Positions 38,526 through 47,208 of a stretch of DNA of 64,000 nucleotides are shown one piece after another (the stretch's first letter is position 1; every line of letters begins with the position of its first letter). The position numbers and the translations under genes were made by a program. The notes beneath the pieces are model-generated. The model worked only from the letters and a program-made list of their open reading frames with translations, ran no database searches and was not told the DNA's origin. The stretch is taken from the NCBI RefSeq assembly GCF_034424375.1, contig NZ_CP139965.1, forward strand, positions 3,844,001 through 3,908,000. The letters are read 5' to 3'. This DNA comes from Paraburkholderia kururiensis (GTDB lineage Bacteria > Pseudomonadota > Gammaproteobacteria > Burkholderiales > Burkholderiaceae).

Positions 38526-38558
38526 CGGGACTTTCAGGCGCTACTTGGTGCGATATGT

Positions 38559-38607
38559 TGGTGCCGGCTGCAGGACTCGAACCCGCCACCTGATGATTAC
38601 AAATCAA
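38559..38607 (-). repeat. Left attachment site (truncated tRNA-Thr 3' end)
   Basis: These 49 bases are identical to 52452-52500. They cover the tRNA from the anticodon loop to the encoded CCA. The rest of the tRNA is missing here, so it is an att copy and not a gene. The left flank keeps the presumed original terminator. Confidence 0.95.
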
Positions 38608-38790
38608 TGAGATAGCGCATTTATCGGCGTTGACTCAAATTCGGAAAATCGCCAAAACCCTTGTAAATAAAGGAATTCATGCGAAATGCCGCTCTCACCC
38701 ACGTTGACACGAATGCACCGAAAACCACAAAATCGGGTTACATAGCGGTTACATGGAAATCCATGTAACCCGGTTCAAAGGATAACAACG
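38608..38790 (+). promoter_or_regulatory. Integrase upstream region with putative arm-type sites
   Basis: The stretch is AT-rich relative to its surroundings. It contains GGTTACATAGCGGTTACATG (38736-38755), which recurs with one change near the right end (52376-52395). An inverted CATGTAACC (38762-38770) follows, so the two form a hairpin just before the GTG start of the integrase. TTGACA at 38704-38709 could be a -35 element, but no good -10 is spaced from it. Confidence 0.55.
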
Positions 38791-40173
38791 GTGGCCAAGG
38801 TCAATTTCACGGTGGGGCGGGTCAACGGGCATAGCTGCCCTGCGGGCAAGTCCCAAGCATTCTTGTGGGACAGCAATGCATCCGGCCTGGGCCTTCGTGC
38901 CACGGCGACCGGCACGCTGTCCTACATCTTTCAGGGCAAGCTGAACGGGGCGACTGTCCGCGTCACGATTGGCTCGCCGAAGGACTGGGATATTGACGGC
39001 GCGCGAGACGAAGCACGCCGTTTGCAACGCCTGGTTGATGCCGGCAAAGACCCACGAGAGGAAGCGGCTGAACAACGTGCCGCCCTGGTTGCGCGAAAGG
39101 CCGAAGCCGAGCGCAAGGACATAACCTTCGCCGATGCGTGGACGGCTTACCTTACCGACCTTGAAACGAAGCCCTCTCCCAAGACGAAGCGTCCCCGCAG
39201 CGCGCAGTACATCGAGGACCACCGTAAGTTAGCTGCCCCCGGAGGCACGAAAAAAAGGCGTGGAAAAGGACTGACGAGCCAGGGTCCGCTGCATGCGCTC
39301 ATGCCGTTGAAGCTGTCCGACATGACCGCCGATGTAATTGCCCGTTGGATGGAAAACGAGGTCGCCGAGCGGCCAACCAGCGTCGCCTATGCATACCGCA
39401 TGCTCAAGGCATTCGCCGGCTGGTGCGAGGGGCAAACAAGATTCGAGGCACTGCTGCCAAGCGACTGCTATTCGTCCCCGAAGGTCACCGCCCTGCTGCG
39501 CGGCACGAAAACACCCGAAGGAGACTGCCTGGAGCGCGAACAACTGCCCGCATGGTTCAAGGCAGTGCGCGCGCTGCCGAACGCTGTGGCATCCACCTAC
39601 CTGCAAGGACTTCTCATTGCGGGCCCGCGCCGCGAAGAACTCGCCGAACTGCGCTGGGAAAACGTCGAATTAGGCTGGGGGGGCAGCATAACCCTGCGCG
39701 ACAAAATCGAAACCTCACGCACCATCCCCTTAACGCCCTACTTCCGGTCTTTGCTGGTCGAATTGAAACGCATCAACGACACACCGCCAGATTTCAGGCA
39801 ACGAGAAGCGCTGGAAGCAGCAGGCACGCCATGGCAGCCATCGCCATGGGTGTTTCCGAGCAGCGCATCGAAAAGCGGGCACATCGAGGAACCCCGATAC
39901 GCGCATGGAGTTGCCATCGCGGAAGCCGGCCTCCCACATGTCACGCTACAAGGGCTACGCCGCTCATTCGGTACGCTGGCCGAATGGCTGGAGATTCCCA
40001 CCGGTGTCGTTGCCCAAATTCAGGGACATAAACCTAGCGCACTGGCCGAGAAGCATTACCGCCGCCGCTCGATCGACCTGCTGCGCCAGTGGCACACGCG
40101 TATCGAAGCATGGATGCTGAAAGAAGCAGGCATTGACTTCAGCCCGGAACAGGCGTCAGAAACCGCCCGGTGA
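38791..40173 (+). CDS. Tyrosine recombinase (site-specific integrase)
   Basis: The 460-residue integrase starts at a GTG. An N-terminal arm-binding-like domain (to about residue 90) is followed by a core-binding domain (110-240) and the catalytic domain. Catalytic residues visible are R280 (AGPRREEL), K305, R390 (LQGLRRSF), H413 (QGHKPS) and Y423 (EKHYRRR). In the HxxR box the usual histidine is glutamine (Q387), which is uncommon. It sits 183 bases inside the left att copy and should catalyse insertion into tRNA-Thr and, with a helper, excision. The AlpA-like protein at 48306 may be that helper. Confidence 0.95.
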   Translation: MAKVNFTVGRVNGHSCPAGKSQAFLWDSNASGLGLRATATGTLSYIFQGKLNGATVRVTIGSPKDWDIDGARDEARRLQRLVDAGKDPREEAAEQRAALVARKAEAERKDITFADAWTAYLTDLETKPSPKTKRPRSAQYIEDHRKLAAPGGTKKRRGKGLTSQGPLHALMPLKLSDMTADVIARWMENEVAERPTSVAYAYRMLKAFAGWCEGQTRFEALLPSDCYSSPKVTALLRGTKTPEGDCLEREQLPAWFKAVRALPNAVASTYLQGLLIAGPRREELAELRWENVELGWGGSITLRDKIETSRTIPLTPYFRSLLVELKRINDTPPDFRQREALEAAGTPWQPSPWVFPSSASKSGHIEEPRYAHGVAIAEAGLPHVTLQGLRRSFGTLAEWLEIPTGVVAQIQGHKPSALAEKHYRRRSIDLLRQWHTRIEAWMLKEAGIDFSPEQASETAR

Positions 40174-40230
40174 GCGCGGCGCAAGAATATGACATTGAAT
40201 ACATATGGAGTTTAGTGCATAATGACCAGC

Positions 40231-40623
40231 ATGAACTGGACGGTGCTCTTTCACGACGCGTTCGACGCAGAGTTCCAAGAGCTACCGGAAGGCTTGCAGG
40301 ACGAACTGTTGGCCCACGCGAGCCTGCTGGGTGAATTTGGCCCCAACCTTGGCCGGCCGACCGTGGATAGTCTCAAGGGTTCGCAACACTCCAACATGAA
40401 GGAACTACGCTTCAGTTGGGACAACGGTGTCTGGCGCGTCGCGTTTGCATTCGACCCCAAACGGCAGGCGATTCTATTGGTCGGCGGCGACAAAGGTGGT
40501 GCGGACCAGAAACGGTTCTACAAGCGATTGATTGTCGTAGCCGATGCACGGTTCGATGAGCACTTGTCCGCGCTCGCAGCGATGAAAGGAACGGAGAGCA
40601 AACATGGCAAAAAAACTCGATGA
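40231..40623 (+). CDS. HigB/RelE-superfamily toxin (Gp49-like)
   Basis: The 130-residue protein has the pattern of phage-derived Gp49-like/HigB toxins, which cleave mRNA: WTVLFHDAFDAEFQELPEGLQDELLAH, then MKELRFSWDNGVWRVAFAFDPKRQAILLVGGDKGG, then RFYKRLIVVADARFDEHL. The conserved arginines and lysine of the RelE fold lie in the central strands. An ATG nine bases upstream is also possible. TTGAAT (40195-40200), a 17-base spacer and CATAAT (40218-40223) would start transcription almost on ATG 40231, making the message leaderless. The antitoxin gene follows with a 20-base overlap. Confidence 0.85.
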   Translation: MNWTVLFHDAFDAEFQELPEGLQDELLAHASLLGEFGPNLGRPTVDSLKGSQHSNMKELRFSWDNGVWRVAFAFDPKRQAILLVGGDKGGADQKRFYKRLIVVADARFDEHLSALAAMKGTESKHGKKTR

Positions 40624-40960
40624 TGTGATGGCAGCATTGCCGGCGGCACGTCGCGCGAAAATCGAGCGGCGTGCGCAGGAACTCGCCTCCTTGAAGGACT
40701 TGCGTCAGGCTGTCGAGAAAACCCAGGTCGATTTGGCCCAAGCACTAGGCGTGGGGCAGGACACCATTTCCCGCCTTGAACAACGCAGCGACATGCTGCT
40801 CTCGACGCTCCGGCGCTACATCGAAGGCATGGGCGGCAAGTTGGAACTGGTCGCGCAGTTTCCGAATCGCCCGCCCGTGGTTATTGACCATCTGGCCGAG
40901 GAAAAAGCCTCGCCTCGTAGCGCTACGCGGACACATCGGGCAACCAGGACGGCAGCCTGA
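40604..40960 (+). CDS. XRE-family antitoxin (HigA-like)
   Basis: The 118-residue protein has a helix-turn-helix domain, LRQAVEKTQVDLAQALGVGQDTISRLEQRSDMLLSTLRRYIEGMGGKLELVAQF (about residues 36-90), preceded by a helical segment. It overlaps the toxin gene by 20 bases. The toxin-first order is that of higBA. It should neutralise the toxin and repress the operon, helping to keep the island in the population. Confidence 0.88.
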   Translation: MAKKLDDVMAALPAARRAKIERRAQELASLKDLRQAVEKTQVDLAQALGVGQDTISRLEQRSDMLLSTLRRYIEGMGGKLELVAQFPNRPPVVIDHLAEEKASPRSATRTHRATRTAA

Positions 40961-40985
40961 CGAGACACCGGGCGAACACGCGCAT

Positions 40986-41030
40986 GTTGTCCAACTTGTC
41001 CATGCTGAAACCATGGCCAACTTGGACAAC
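40986..41030. repeat. Imperfect 19-bp hairpin between the antitoxin and hsdR
   Basis: Arms 40986-41004 and 41012-41030 pair at 17 of 19 positions around a 7-base loop. The stretch lies between two convergent genes, so it may end transcription, although no T run follows. The arm contains CCAACTTGTCCA, which recurs in the hairpin upstream of hsdM. Confidence 0.7.
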
Positions 41031-41041
41031 ATGGCCAGTCG

Positions 41042-44000
41042 CTATACCGCAACCCAATCGGCCGACAGCGTTTCGGCCTGCGACAGCACCGTATCCGTCG
41101 CTTCCTCTTGCCGGTCGGGCGGATACTTGTAGCGCTTGAGTAGCGTCTTGACCATCACGCGAAGCTTCGCGCGCACGGTTTCCCGCTTCGCCCAATCGAC
41201 CGTGACCGAGCCGCGTAACTTCACGACCAGCTCGACCGCGATTTTCTTGAGCGTGTCATCGCCAAGTTCGCGCACGGCCGCCTCGTTGGTTGCCAGCGCA
41301 TCATAAAAAGCCATCTCGTCGCTATTTAGCCCCAGTCGCTCGCCGCGTTCAGCGGCCTCCTGGAAAGCCTTGGCCATCGCGATAAGCTCCTCGATGACCT
41401 GCGAAGTCTGCACCGTGCGGTTGTTGTAGCGCGTCAGGCTCTGCTGCAACAGTTCCGAGAACTTCGCGCTCTGCACCACGTTGGTCTTGAAGCGCGACTT
41501 GATGCGGTCTTTCAGCAGACGCTCCAGCAACTCGACGGCCAGGTTACGCTGCTTCATGTGCCGCACGTCATCGAGAAACGCTTCGGACAACACGCCGATG
41601 TCCGGGCGTTTCAGCCCTGCCGCCGAGAAGATGTCGATAACCTCGTCACTGACCACCACGCTGCTGATGATTTGCCGCAGCGCATGTTCCTTCTGCTCGT
41701 CAGTCAGCGTTTTATTGACGTTCTCGCTCTTGGCGATGGCGGCTTTGACCGCCTGAAGAAAGGCCAACTCGTCGCGGTACTGAAGCGCAGCATCAAGCGT
41801 ACAGCACAGTGCGAACGCCTGGCCCGCAGCCAGGACAGCATCCGCAAAGCGTTTCTTCCCGTCCTTCTGCCCGAGCACGTGGTCGGCTACGGACGGCAAC
41901 AGTTGCCATGCCTGAGTGCGGAACGTCGTGTAATCGACGCCGTGCAGCAGGTCGTGCAGCACGTCCATCTTTTCCATCAACACGGCCAGCGCTTCGCGCG
42001 CGTCGATGGTCGGCCGGCCGCGTCCGTTGGCCTGTGTGTAAGTCGCCAGCGCCGCTTTCAGCTCGTTCGCAATGCCGATGTAATCGACGACCAAGCCACC
42101 CGGCTTGTCTTTGAAGACCCGGTTGACGCGCGCGATGGCCTGCATCAGGTTATGGCCCTTCATCGGCTTGTCGATGTACATGGTGTGCATACACGGCGCA
42201 TCGAAGCCCGTGAGCCACATATCACGCACGATAACGAGCTTGAACGGGTCAGACGTGTCCTTGTACCGGAGTTCGAGCTTCTTGCGGATGTCCTTCGGGT
42301 AGATGTGCGGCTTGAGCATTGCCTTGTCGGATGCCGAGCCGGTCATCACGATTTTGATGACGCCTTGCATCGGGTCGTCGCTATGCCACTCGGGGCGCAG
42401 CGCGACGATGGCGTTGTACAGGTGCACGCAGATGTCGCGGCTCATGGCGACCACCATTGCCTTGCCGTCCATCGCAGCCAGGCGGTTCTCGAAGTGAGCC
42501 ACGATGTCGGCGGCGATTTTCTGGACGCGTGGCGGTGCGCCGACAATCTTCTCTAACGCAGCCCAACGGCGCAGCGTGGCAACCTTCGATTCGTCGGTGG
42601 CCTCGTCTTCGGTCAGCTCGTCTACCTGGTCGTCGAGGTCGTCGGTGTCGGCCTCTTTCAGCTCCAGCGCTGCCAGACGACTTTCGTAGTAAATCGGCAC
42701 CGTCGCGCCGTCCTTCACGGCCTGCTCGATGTCGTACACATGCACGTAATCGCCGAACACGGCGCGGGTGTCGCGGTCGTTCAGTTCGACCGGGGTGCCG
42801 GTGAACGCCACGAACGTAGCGCCCGGCAGGGCATCGCGCAGATACTGTGCATAGCCGTATCGCACGGCCGAGCTAGCCGATGCCGCACCATCTTTGCCGG
42901 CATCCGTTAGGCGTGCATCGAACCCATATTGACTGCGATGCGCCTCGTCGCAGATGACGACGATGTTGTGCCGTTCGGAGAGCACCGGAAACGTGTCCTC
43001 GTCCTCGCCCGGCGTGAACTTCTGGATGGTCGTGAAGATGATGCCGCCCGACGGGCGGTTGGCGAGCAGGCGGCGCAGTTCGGTGCGCTTATCGGCCTGC
43101 ACCGGCGTTTCACGCAGCAATTCGCTGGCTCCAGCGAATACGCCGAATAGCTGGTTGTCGAGGTCGTTGCGGTCAGTGACGACCAGGAGCGTCGGGTTCT
43201 GCATTTCCGCACTGGCCATCAGCGCACCGGCCAGGCAGGTCATTTCGATGCTCTTGCCCGCGCCCTGCGTATGCCAGACGACGCCGCCCTTGCGCGAGCC
43301 GCCGGGAGCCGAGGCGTGCAGCACGCTATCGACGACTGCTCGTACCGCGTGGAACTGGTGGTACGCGGCAACCTTCTTGACGAGCGCGCCTTCGTCCTCG
43401 AACAGGATGAAATGGTGCAGGTAGTCGAGCAGGTAATCGCGGCGGAACAGGCCGCGCGTGAGCGTTTCGAGTTCGCGCATCGTGCCGAGCGGGTCGGTTT
43501 CCCGGCCGCCGATGGTGCGCCAGGCCAGGAAGCGTTCCTTGCTCGACGTGAGCGAACCCATGCGGGCCGTGGTGCCGTCGGAGATAACCTGTATCGCGTT
43601 GGCGTAGAACAACTCGGGAATGTCTTCCTGGTAAGCCTGAAGCTGATTCCATGCGCCCCAGATGTCGGCGTTCTGGTCGCCGGGGTTCTTCAGCTCGACC
43701 ACGACTATAGGCAGACCGTTGAGGAATAGCACGACATCGGGACGGCGGGTTTTCTTCGCGCCCTGGATGCTGAACTGGTTCACGGCCAGCCAGTCGTTCG
43801 CGGCCACATCGGAGAAGTCGGCCAGGCGCACACGGTCGCCGCGCGTTTCGCCGTTCTTCTGGAACTCGACCGGCAAGCCATCGACCAGCCAGCGGTAGAG
43901 CTGGCGATTGGCGTTGACGAGGCCGGGGACGTTCGGATTCAGTACATGGCGCAATGCGTCGTCGCGCGCACCGGGCGGGATATGAGGGTTGAGCTTCGCA

Positions 44001-44173
44001 ATAGCGGCAGCCAGGCGATGACCCAGCACGACATCGCGGTACGTGTCGCGTTCGGTGCCGGGCGTCTTGCTATCGGGCGGGGAAATGTCTGGACCGTTGG
44101 CCGTTTGCCAGCCGAGGTCGGCCAGCCAGCCGAGCATGGCCTGTTCGACTGCATCCTCAGTGATGCCGCTCAT
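41042..44173 (-). CDS. hsdR: Type I restriction endonuclease subunit R
   Basis: The 1043-residue subunit has an N-terminal PD-(D/E)xK nuclease (D146, E160, K162 in RRPDVVLFLNGLPIVVVELK) and a superfamily 2 translocase. The translocase has Walker A HTQGAGKS (301-308), the DEAH box (409-412), the motif III-like VAFTGTP and a C-terminal helicase half with ARVNRVF. With HsdM and HsdS it cuts unmethylated DNA far from the recognition site after ATP-driven translocation. Its start overlaps the hsdS stop by four bases, and length and motifs look intact. Confidence 0.97.
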   Translation of the reverse strand: MSGITEDAVEQAMLGWLADLGWQTANGPDISPPDSKTPGTERDTYRDVVLGHRLAAAIAKLNPHIPPGARDDALRHVLNPNVPGLVNANRQLYRWLVDGLPVEFQKNGETRGDRVRLADFSDVAANDWLAVNQFSIQGAKKTRRPDVVLFLNGLPIVVVELKNPGDQNADIWGAWNQLQAYQEDIPELFYANAIQVISDGTTARMGSLTSSKERFLAWRTIGGRETDPLGTMRELETLTRGLFRRDYLLDYLHHFILFEDEGALVKKVAAYHQFHAVRAVVDSVLHASAPGGSRKGGVVWHTQGAGKSIEMTCLAGALMASAEMQNPTLLVVTDRNDLDNQLFGVFAGASELLRETPVQADKRTELRRLLANRPSGGIIFTTIQKFTPGEDEDTFPVLSERHNIVVICDEAHRSQYGFDARLTDAGKDGAASASSAVRYGYAQYLRDALPGATFVAFTGTPVELNDRDTRAVFGDYVHVYDIEQAVKDGATVPIYYESRLAALELKEADTDDLDDQVDELTEDEATDESKVATLRRWAALEKIVGAPPRVQKIAADIVAHFENRLAAMDGKAMVVAMSRDICVHLYNAIVALRPEWHSDDPMQGVIKIVMTGSASDKAMLKPHIYPKDIRKKLELRYKDTSDPFKLVIVRDMWLTGFDAPCMHTMYIDKPMKGHNLMQAIARVNRVFKDKPGGLVVDYIGIANELKAALATYTQANGRGRPTIDAREALAVLMEKMDVLHDLLHGVDYTTFRTQAWQLLPSVADHVLGQKDGKKRFADAVLAAGQAFALCCTLDAALQYRDELAFLQAVKAAIAKSENVNKTLTDEQKEHALRQIISSVVVSDEVIDIFSAAGLKRPDIGVLSEAFLDDVRHMKQRNLAVELLERLLKDRIKSRFKTNVVQSAKFSELLQQSLTRYNNRTVQTSQVIEELIAMAKAFQEAAERGERLGLNSDEMAFYDALATNEAAVRELGDDTLKKIAVELVVKLRGSVTVDWAKRETVRAKLRVMVKTLLKRYKYPPDRQEEATDTVLSQAETLSADWVAV

Positions 44174-45402
44174 GCCAGCGCCTCGTTCAGTTGGGCTTCG
44201 GCTTCAGGGAGTCGAAGCTTGCCAGAGACGAGGCGCGGCAACAGTGTGTCCCGAAGGTCGGTCAAATTCTTAACCATCCGCCGATTCTCGCCGACTTTGG
44301 CAAGCAATACCTCGGCAAGGCGGGTGAACGCCTCGTAGATGTCACTCGGTGCCAAAACAAGTGCGAGCGCCGCCACTTGGTCCGCCTTGACGCGCTGATG
44401 GCTGTTTGAAGTGCCGGTAACCAAGGTTCGAACCGATGCGGCGAACGATGGACAAGTCAGCGTGCAATAGAGGACTTCGACGCTAGCATTCGCTTTCGCT
44501 ACCCACGGTAGAAATTCGGTTGAGCAGACAGCTCTATCGCCTACGCGCGATGGGAACCAAACGCGTGGGATATGCGGATTCAACTTCGACTGCAGGACGG
44601 CACCAGTTGGTACGCGTGTTTTGTTGCTCTTAATTGCTTCCCCAAGCTCAAAAACAGGAAGCTGCGAATCGTCAAAGGCCGGCAGACTGTAGTGCTCAAA
44701 TATATCGGCAGGCGCGGTCATCGGGCTTATCGAACCCTTCACCAATTCGGCAACGTCACCAAAAATCCCTACTCGCCACCCCTTTGGAATTTCGCCCAAT
44801 TCAGAATTCTCGAACGAATTCGGAAACAGCGCAGCCGTTTCGGCATCCATGCCTTCCGGCTCACGGCCTTCGGCCTTCGCTCGCACCGGGTCGAAGTCGA
44901 TGAACCAGCTTTTGAACAGTGCCTGGGCGATGGATTCGAGGGTGGCGTTGGTTTGGCGCAGAAGGTCGATGCGGTCGTCGAGTGAACGAAGTGCAACCGC
45001 GATGTCCCGCTGCACATCCACCGGCGGCATAGTAACCTGTGCCTCATGAAGATGATTTCGATTTACTCCCGGGACGGCAGCCTTATCCGAGAACGCGAGA
45101 AAATCGAAAATCTTCAAGAAATAATGAATATAGCTTGGGTCATTCCCTTTGAAATCTCGGACGTAAAGCGTCGTATTCAACGGCCAAAAATCATCTTCAA
45201 TATAGAAAACTTGACCGAGCGTTCCATATCGGCCCGTGACGACCCCCGGCCCTTTGACCATCGCCACATTGTGTGAGTCGATAATACCAGATGAGGATAC
45301 AAGTGGTATCGCTCCCTTTACTCGCTTTGCTTGCGGTAGGTCATAACCACGTTTCAGCTCTATAAAGTCGCCCAAACGGCCCGAATGCCATTCAGATTGC
45401 AT
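44170..45402 (-). CDS. hsdS: Type I restriction-modification specificity subunit S
   Basis: The 410-residue subunit has two target-recognition domains separated by conserved helices. The first begins WHSGRLGDFIELKRGYDLP; its following helix contains ALRSLDDRIDLLRQTNATLESIAQALFKSWFIDFDPV. The second begins GEIPKGWRVGIFGDVAELVKGS and ends with RLAEVLLAKVGENRRMVKNLTDLRDTLLPRLVSGKL. It decides the bipartite DNA sequence methylated and cut. The ATG at 45402 overlaps hsdM by 11 bases; a TTG 15 bases upstream is the alternative. Base composition is lower in GC than in hsdM and hsdR, as is usual for rapidly exchanged S subunits. Confidence 0.95.
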   Translation of the reverse strand: MQSEWHSGRLGDFIELKRGYDLPQAKRVKGAIPLVSSSGIIDSHNVAMVKGPGVVTGRYGTLGQVFYIEDDFWPLNTTLYVRDFKGNDPSYIHYFLKIFDFLAFSDKAAVPGVNRNHLHEAQVTMPPVDVQRDIAVALRSLDDRIDLLRQTNATLESIAQALFKSWFIDFDPVRAKAEGREPEGMDAETAALFPNSFENSELGEIPKGWRVGIFGDVAELVKGSISPMTAPADIFEHYSLPAFDDSQLPVFELGEAIKSNKTRVPTGAVLQSKLNPHIPRVWFPSRVGDRAVCSTEFLPWVAKANASVEVLYCTLTCPSFAASVRTLVTGTSNSHQRVKADQVAALALVLAPSDIYEAFTRLAEVLLAKVGENRRMVKNLTDLRDTLLPRLVSGKLRLPEAEAQLNEALA

Positions 45403-47038
45403 ACCCAAGCCCCGCAAGTTTCTCGCGAATCACCGCATCCAGCACCGCTCCTTTTGCCATCTGCTCGGCCAACTGTGCAGTAAGGAGCCCCATCTTCTCG
45501 CCGAACGCCTCCTCATCGTCTTCAGTTTCTTCCGCACCGACATAGCGTCCCGGCGTGAGCACATACCCGTGCTCGGCAATCTCGGCTACCTTCACCGACC
45601 GGCAAAATCCCGGCACATCGGCATACGGCTCGTCGGACCCGTCCTCACCATCCGCACGCCAGCGATGTACGGTCGAAGCAATGCGCGCGATGTCCTCGTC
45701 ATCGAACACACGCACCACGCGCGACGCCATGCGCCCGAGCTTGCGCGCGTCGATAAACAGCACCTCGCCGCGCCGGTCTCGGCTCGGCTTGCCACCAGGA
45801 ACCGGCGTCCCGCTCTTGTCCTTCGCGAGGAACCACAGGCACGCCGGAATCTGCGTATTGAAGAACAGTTGCGGCGGCAACGCAACCATCACATCGACTA
45901 CGCCGGCCTCGACCATGGCGCGGCGAATCTCGCCTTCGCCGCTCTGCGAGCTGGACATGCTGCCGTTGGCCAGCACCACGCCTGCCTGCCCGCGCGGACT
46001 CAAGTGATGCAGGATATGTTGCAGCCACGCATAGTTTGCGTTGCTGGCCGGCGGCACGCCATACGTCCAGCGTCGGTCGTCGGCCAGCCGCTCGCCGCCC
46101 CAATCACTGATATTGAATGGCGGATTGGCGAGCACGTAGTCGGCACGCAAATCGGGGTGCTGGTCGCGATGGAAAGTATCTGCCGGCTCCTTGCCGAGGT
46201 CGGCCGCGAAACCGCGAATCGCCAGGTTCATCGCCACCAGCCGCCAGGTGGTTGGATTCGCTTCCTGGCCGTAGATGCTGATGTCGTCCGCCTTGCCGCC
46301 GTGCGACTCGATGAATTTCTCGGACTGCACGAACATCCCGCCCGAACCGCAGCAGGGGTCATATACGCGCCCCTCGTGCGGCGCCAGCACTTCGACGAGC
46401 ACACGCACCACCGAGGCCGGCGTGTAGAACTGGCCACCTTTCTTGCCTTCGGCCGTCGCGAACTGGCCGAGGAAGTATTCGTAGACCTCGCCAAGCAGGT
46501 CTTTCGCGTGATGGCCTTCGCCGAAACCGACTGTCGAAATCAGGTCCACCAGTTCGCCGAGCTTGCCCGGTTCGAGCTGCGTGCGACCGAAACGCTTGTC
46601 GAGGATGCCTTTGAGGCTCTTGTTATCGGCCTCAATAGCTTCCAGCGCAGAATCAATCCGCACGCCGATGTCCGGCTGCTTGGCTTGCGCGCGGATGGAT
46701 TCCCACCGCGCGGATGCCGGCACCCAGAACACGTTCGCCATCGTGTAGTAGTCGCGCTCCTCCAATGCTTCAGCATGGTCGGCAGCATCGGGCAGATACA
46801 GGTCGTCTTCCTGGTTGGCGAACGCCGCCGCGAGCTGCGCGCGGCGCTCGTCGAATGCATCGGAGATGTACTTCAGGAAAATCAGGCCGAGCACGATGTG
46901 CTTGTACTCGGCGGCATCCATCGACGAGCGCAGCTTGTCGGCTGCGGCCCAGAGGGTTTTCTTCAGGTCTTGGTTCACTGGCAGGGCGGAATAAGGGTCT
47001 CGGCCAAGATAATAGTCCCATCGGATGGGACTCGTCAT
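45392..47038 (-). CDS. hsdM: Type I restriction-modification methyltransferase subunit M
   Basis: The 548-residue N6-adenine methyltransferase has an N-terminal helical domain (LWAAADKLRSSMDAAEYKHIVLGLIFLKYISDAF). The SAM motif DPCCGSGGMF is at 227-236 and the catalytic NPPF at 305-308. It protects the host sites chosen by HsdS. It is the first gene of hsdM-hsdS-hsdR, all overlapping. The upstream 170 bases contain a 15-bp perfect hairpin, shared with the divergent gene at 47209. Confidence 0.97.
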   Translation of the reverse strand: MTSPIRWDYYLGRDPYSALPVNQDLKKTLWAAADKLRSSMDAAEYKHIVLGLIFLKYISDAFDERRAQLAAAFANQEDDLYLPDAADHAEALEERDYYTMANVFWVPASARWESIRAQAKQPDIGVRIDSALEAIEADNKSLKGILDKRFGRTQLEPGKLGELVDLISTVGFGEGHHAKDLLGEVYEYFLGQFATAEGKKGGQFYTPASVVRVLVEVLAPHEGRVYDPCCGSGGMFVQSEKFIESHGGKADDISIYGQEANPTTWRLVAMNLAIRGFAADLGKEPADTFHRDQHPDLRADYVLANPPFNISDWGGERLADDRRWTYGVPPASNANYAWLQHILHHLSPRGQAGVVLANGSMSSSQSGEGEIRRAMVEAGVVDVMVALPPQLFFNTQIPACLWFLAKDKSGTPVPGGKPSRDRRGEVLFIDARKLGRMASRVVRVFDDEDIARIASTVHRWRADGEDGSDEPYADVPGFCRSVKVAEIAEHGYVLTPGRYVGAEETEDDEEAFGEKMGLLTAQLAEQMAKGAVLDAVIREKLAGLGYAI

Positions 47039-47208
47039 GCTTGTCGCACTGCCTCGGCCGATATTCCCATCTGACGCGTCAACCCCGACACGGCTTCACA
47101 AAACCCCGACGACTGCCGATATACGGTTTTGGGCCATGTTGGCCAACTTGTCCAACGTCCCGAAGCTGGCCACGTTGGACAAGTTGAAATCTGATACGTG
47201 AGGGAAAT
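47039..47208. promoter_or_regulatory. Divergent hsdM promoter region with 15-bp hairpin
   Basis: CAACTTGTCCAACGT (47144-47158) and its exact complement (47172-47186) enclose 13 bases. The core CCAACTTGTCCA also occurs in the hairpin at the other end of the hsd operon (40986-41030). Its place between divergent starts suggests an operator for both genes. Confidence 0.65.

Larger units (their letters stand above)
37950..38558. other. Non-coding stretch left of the island
   Basis: This 609-base stretch has no supportable gene. It contains a 12-bp perfect inverted repeat (37964-37975 with 37984-37995) just after the unknown gene, a 30-bp perfect palindrome (38134-38163) and a terminator reading leftward (38492-38525). 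Confidence 0.5.

Noticed and set aside
38559..38607. A second tRNA-Thr gene
   Set aside because: Only the 3' half is present; the D arm and 5' acceptor strand are missing. It is an attachment site, not a gene.
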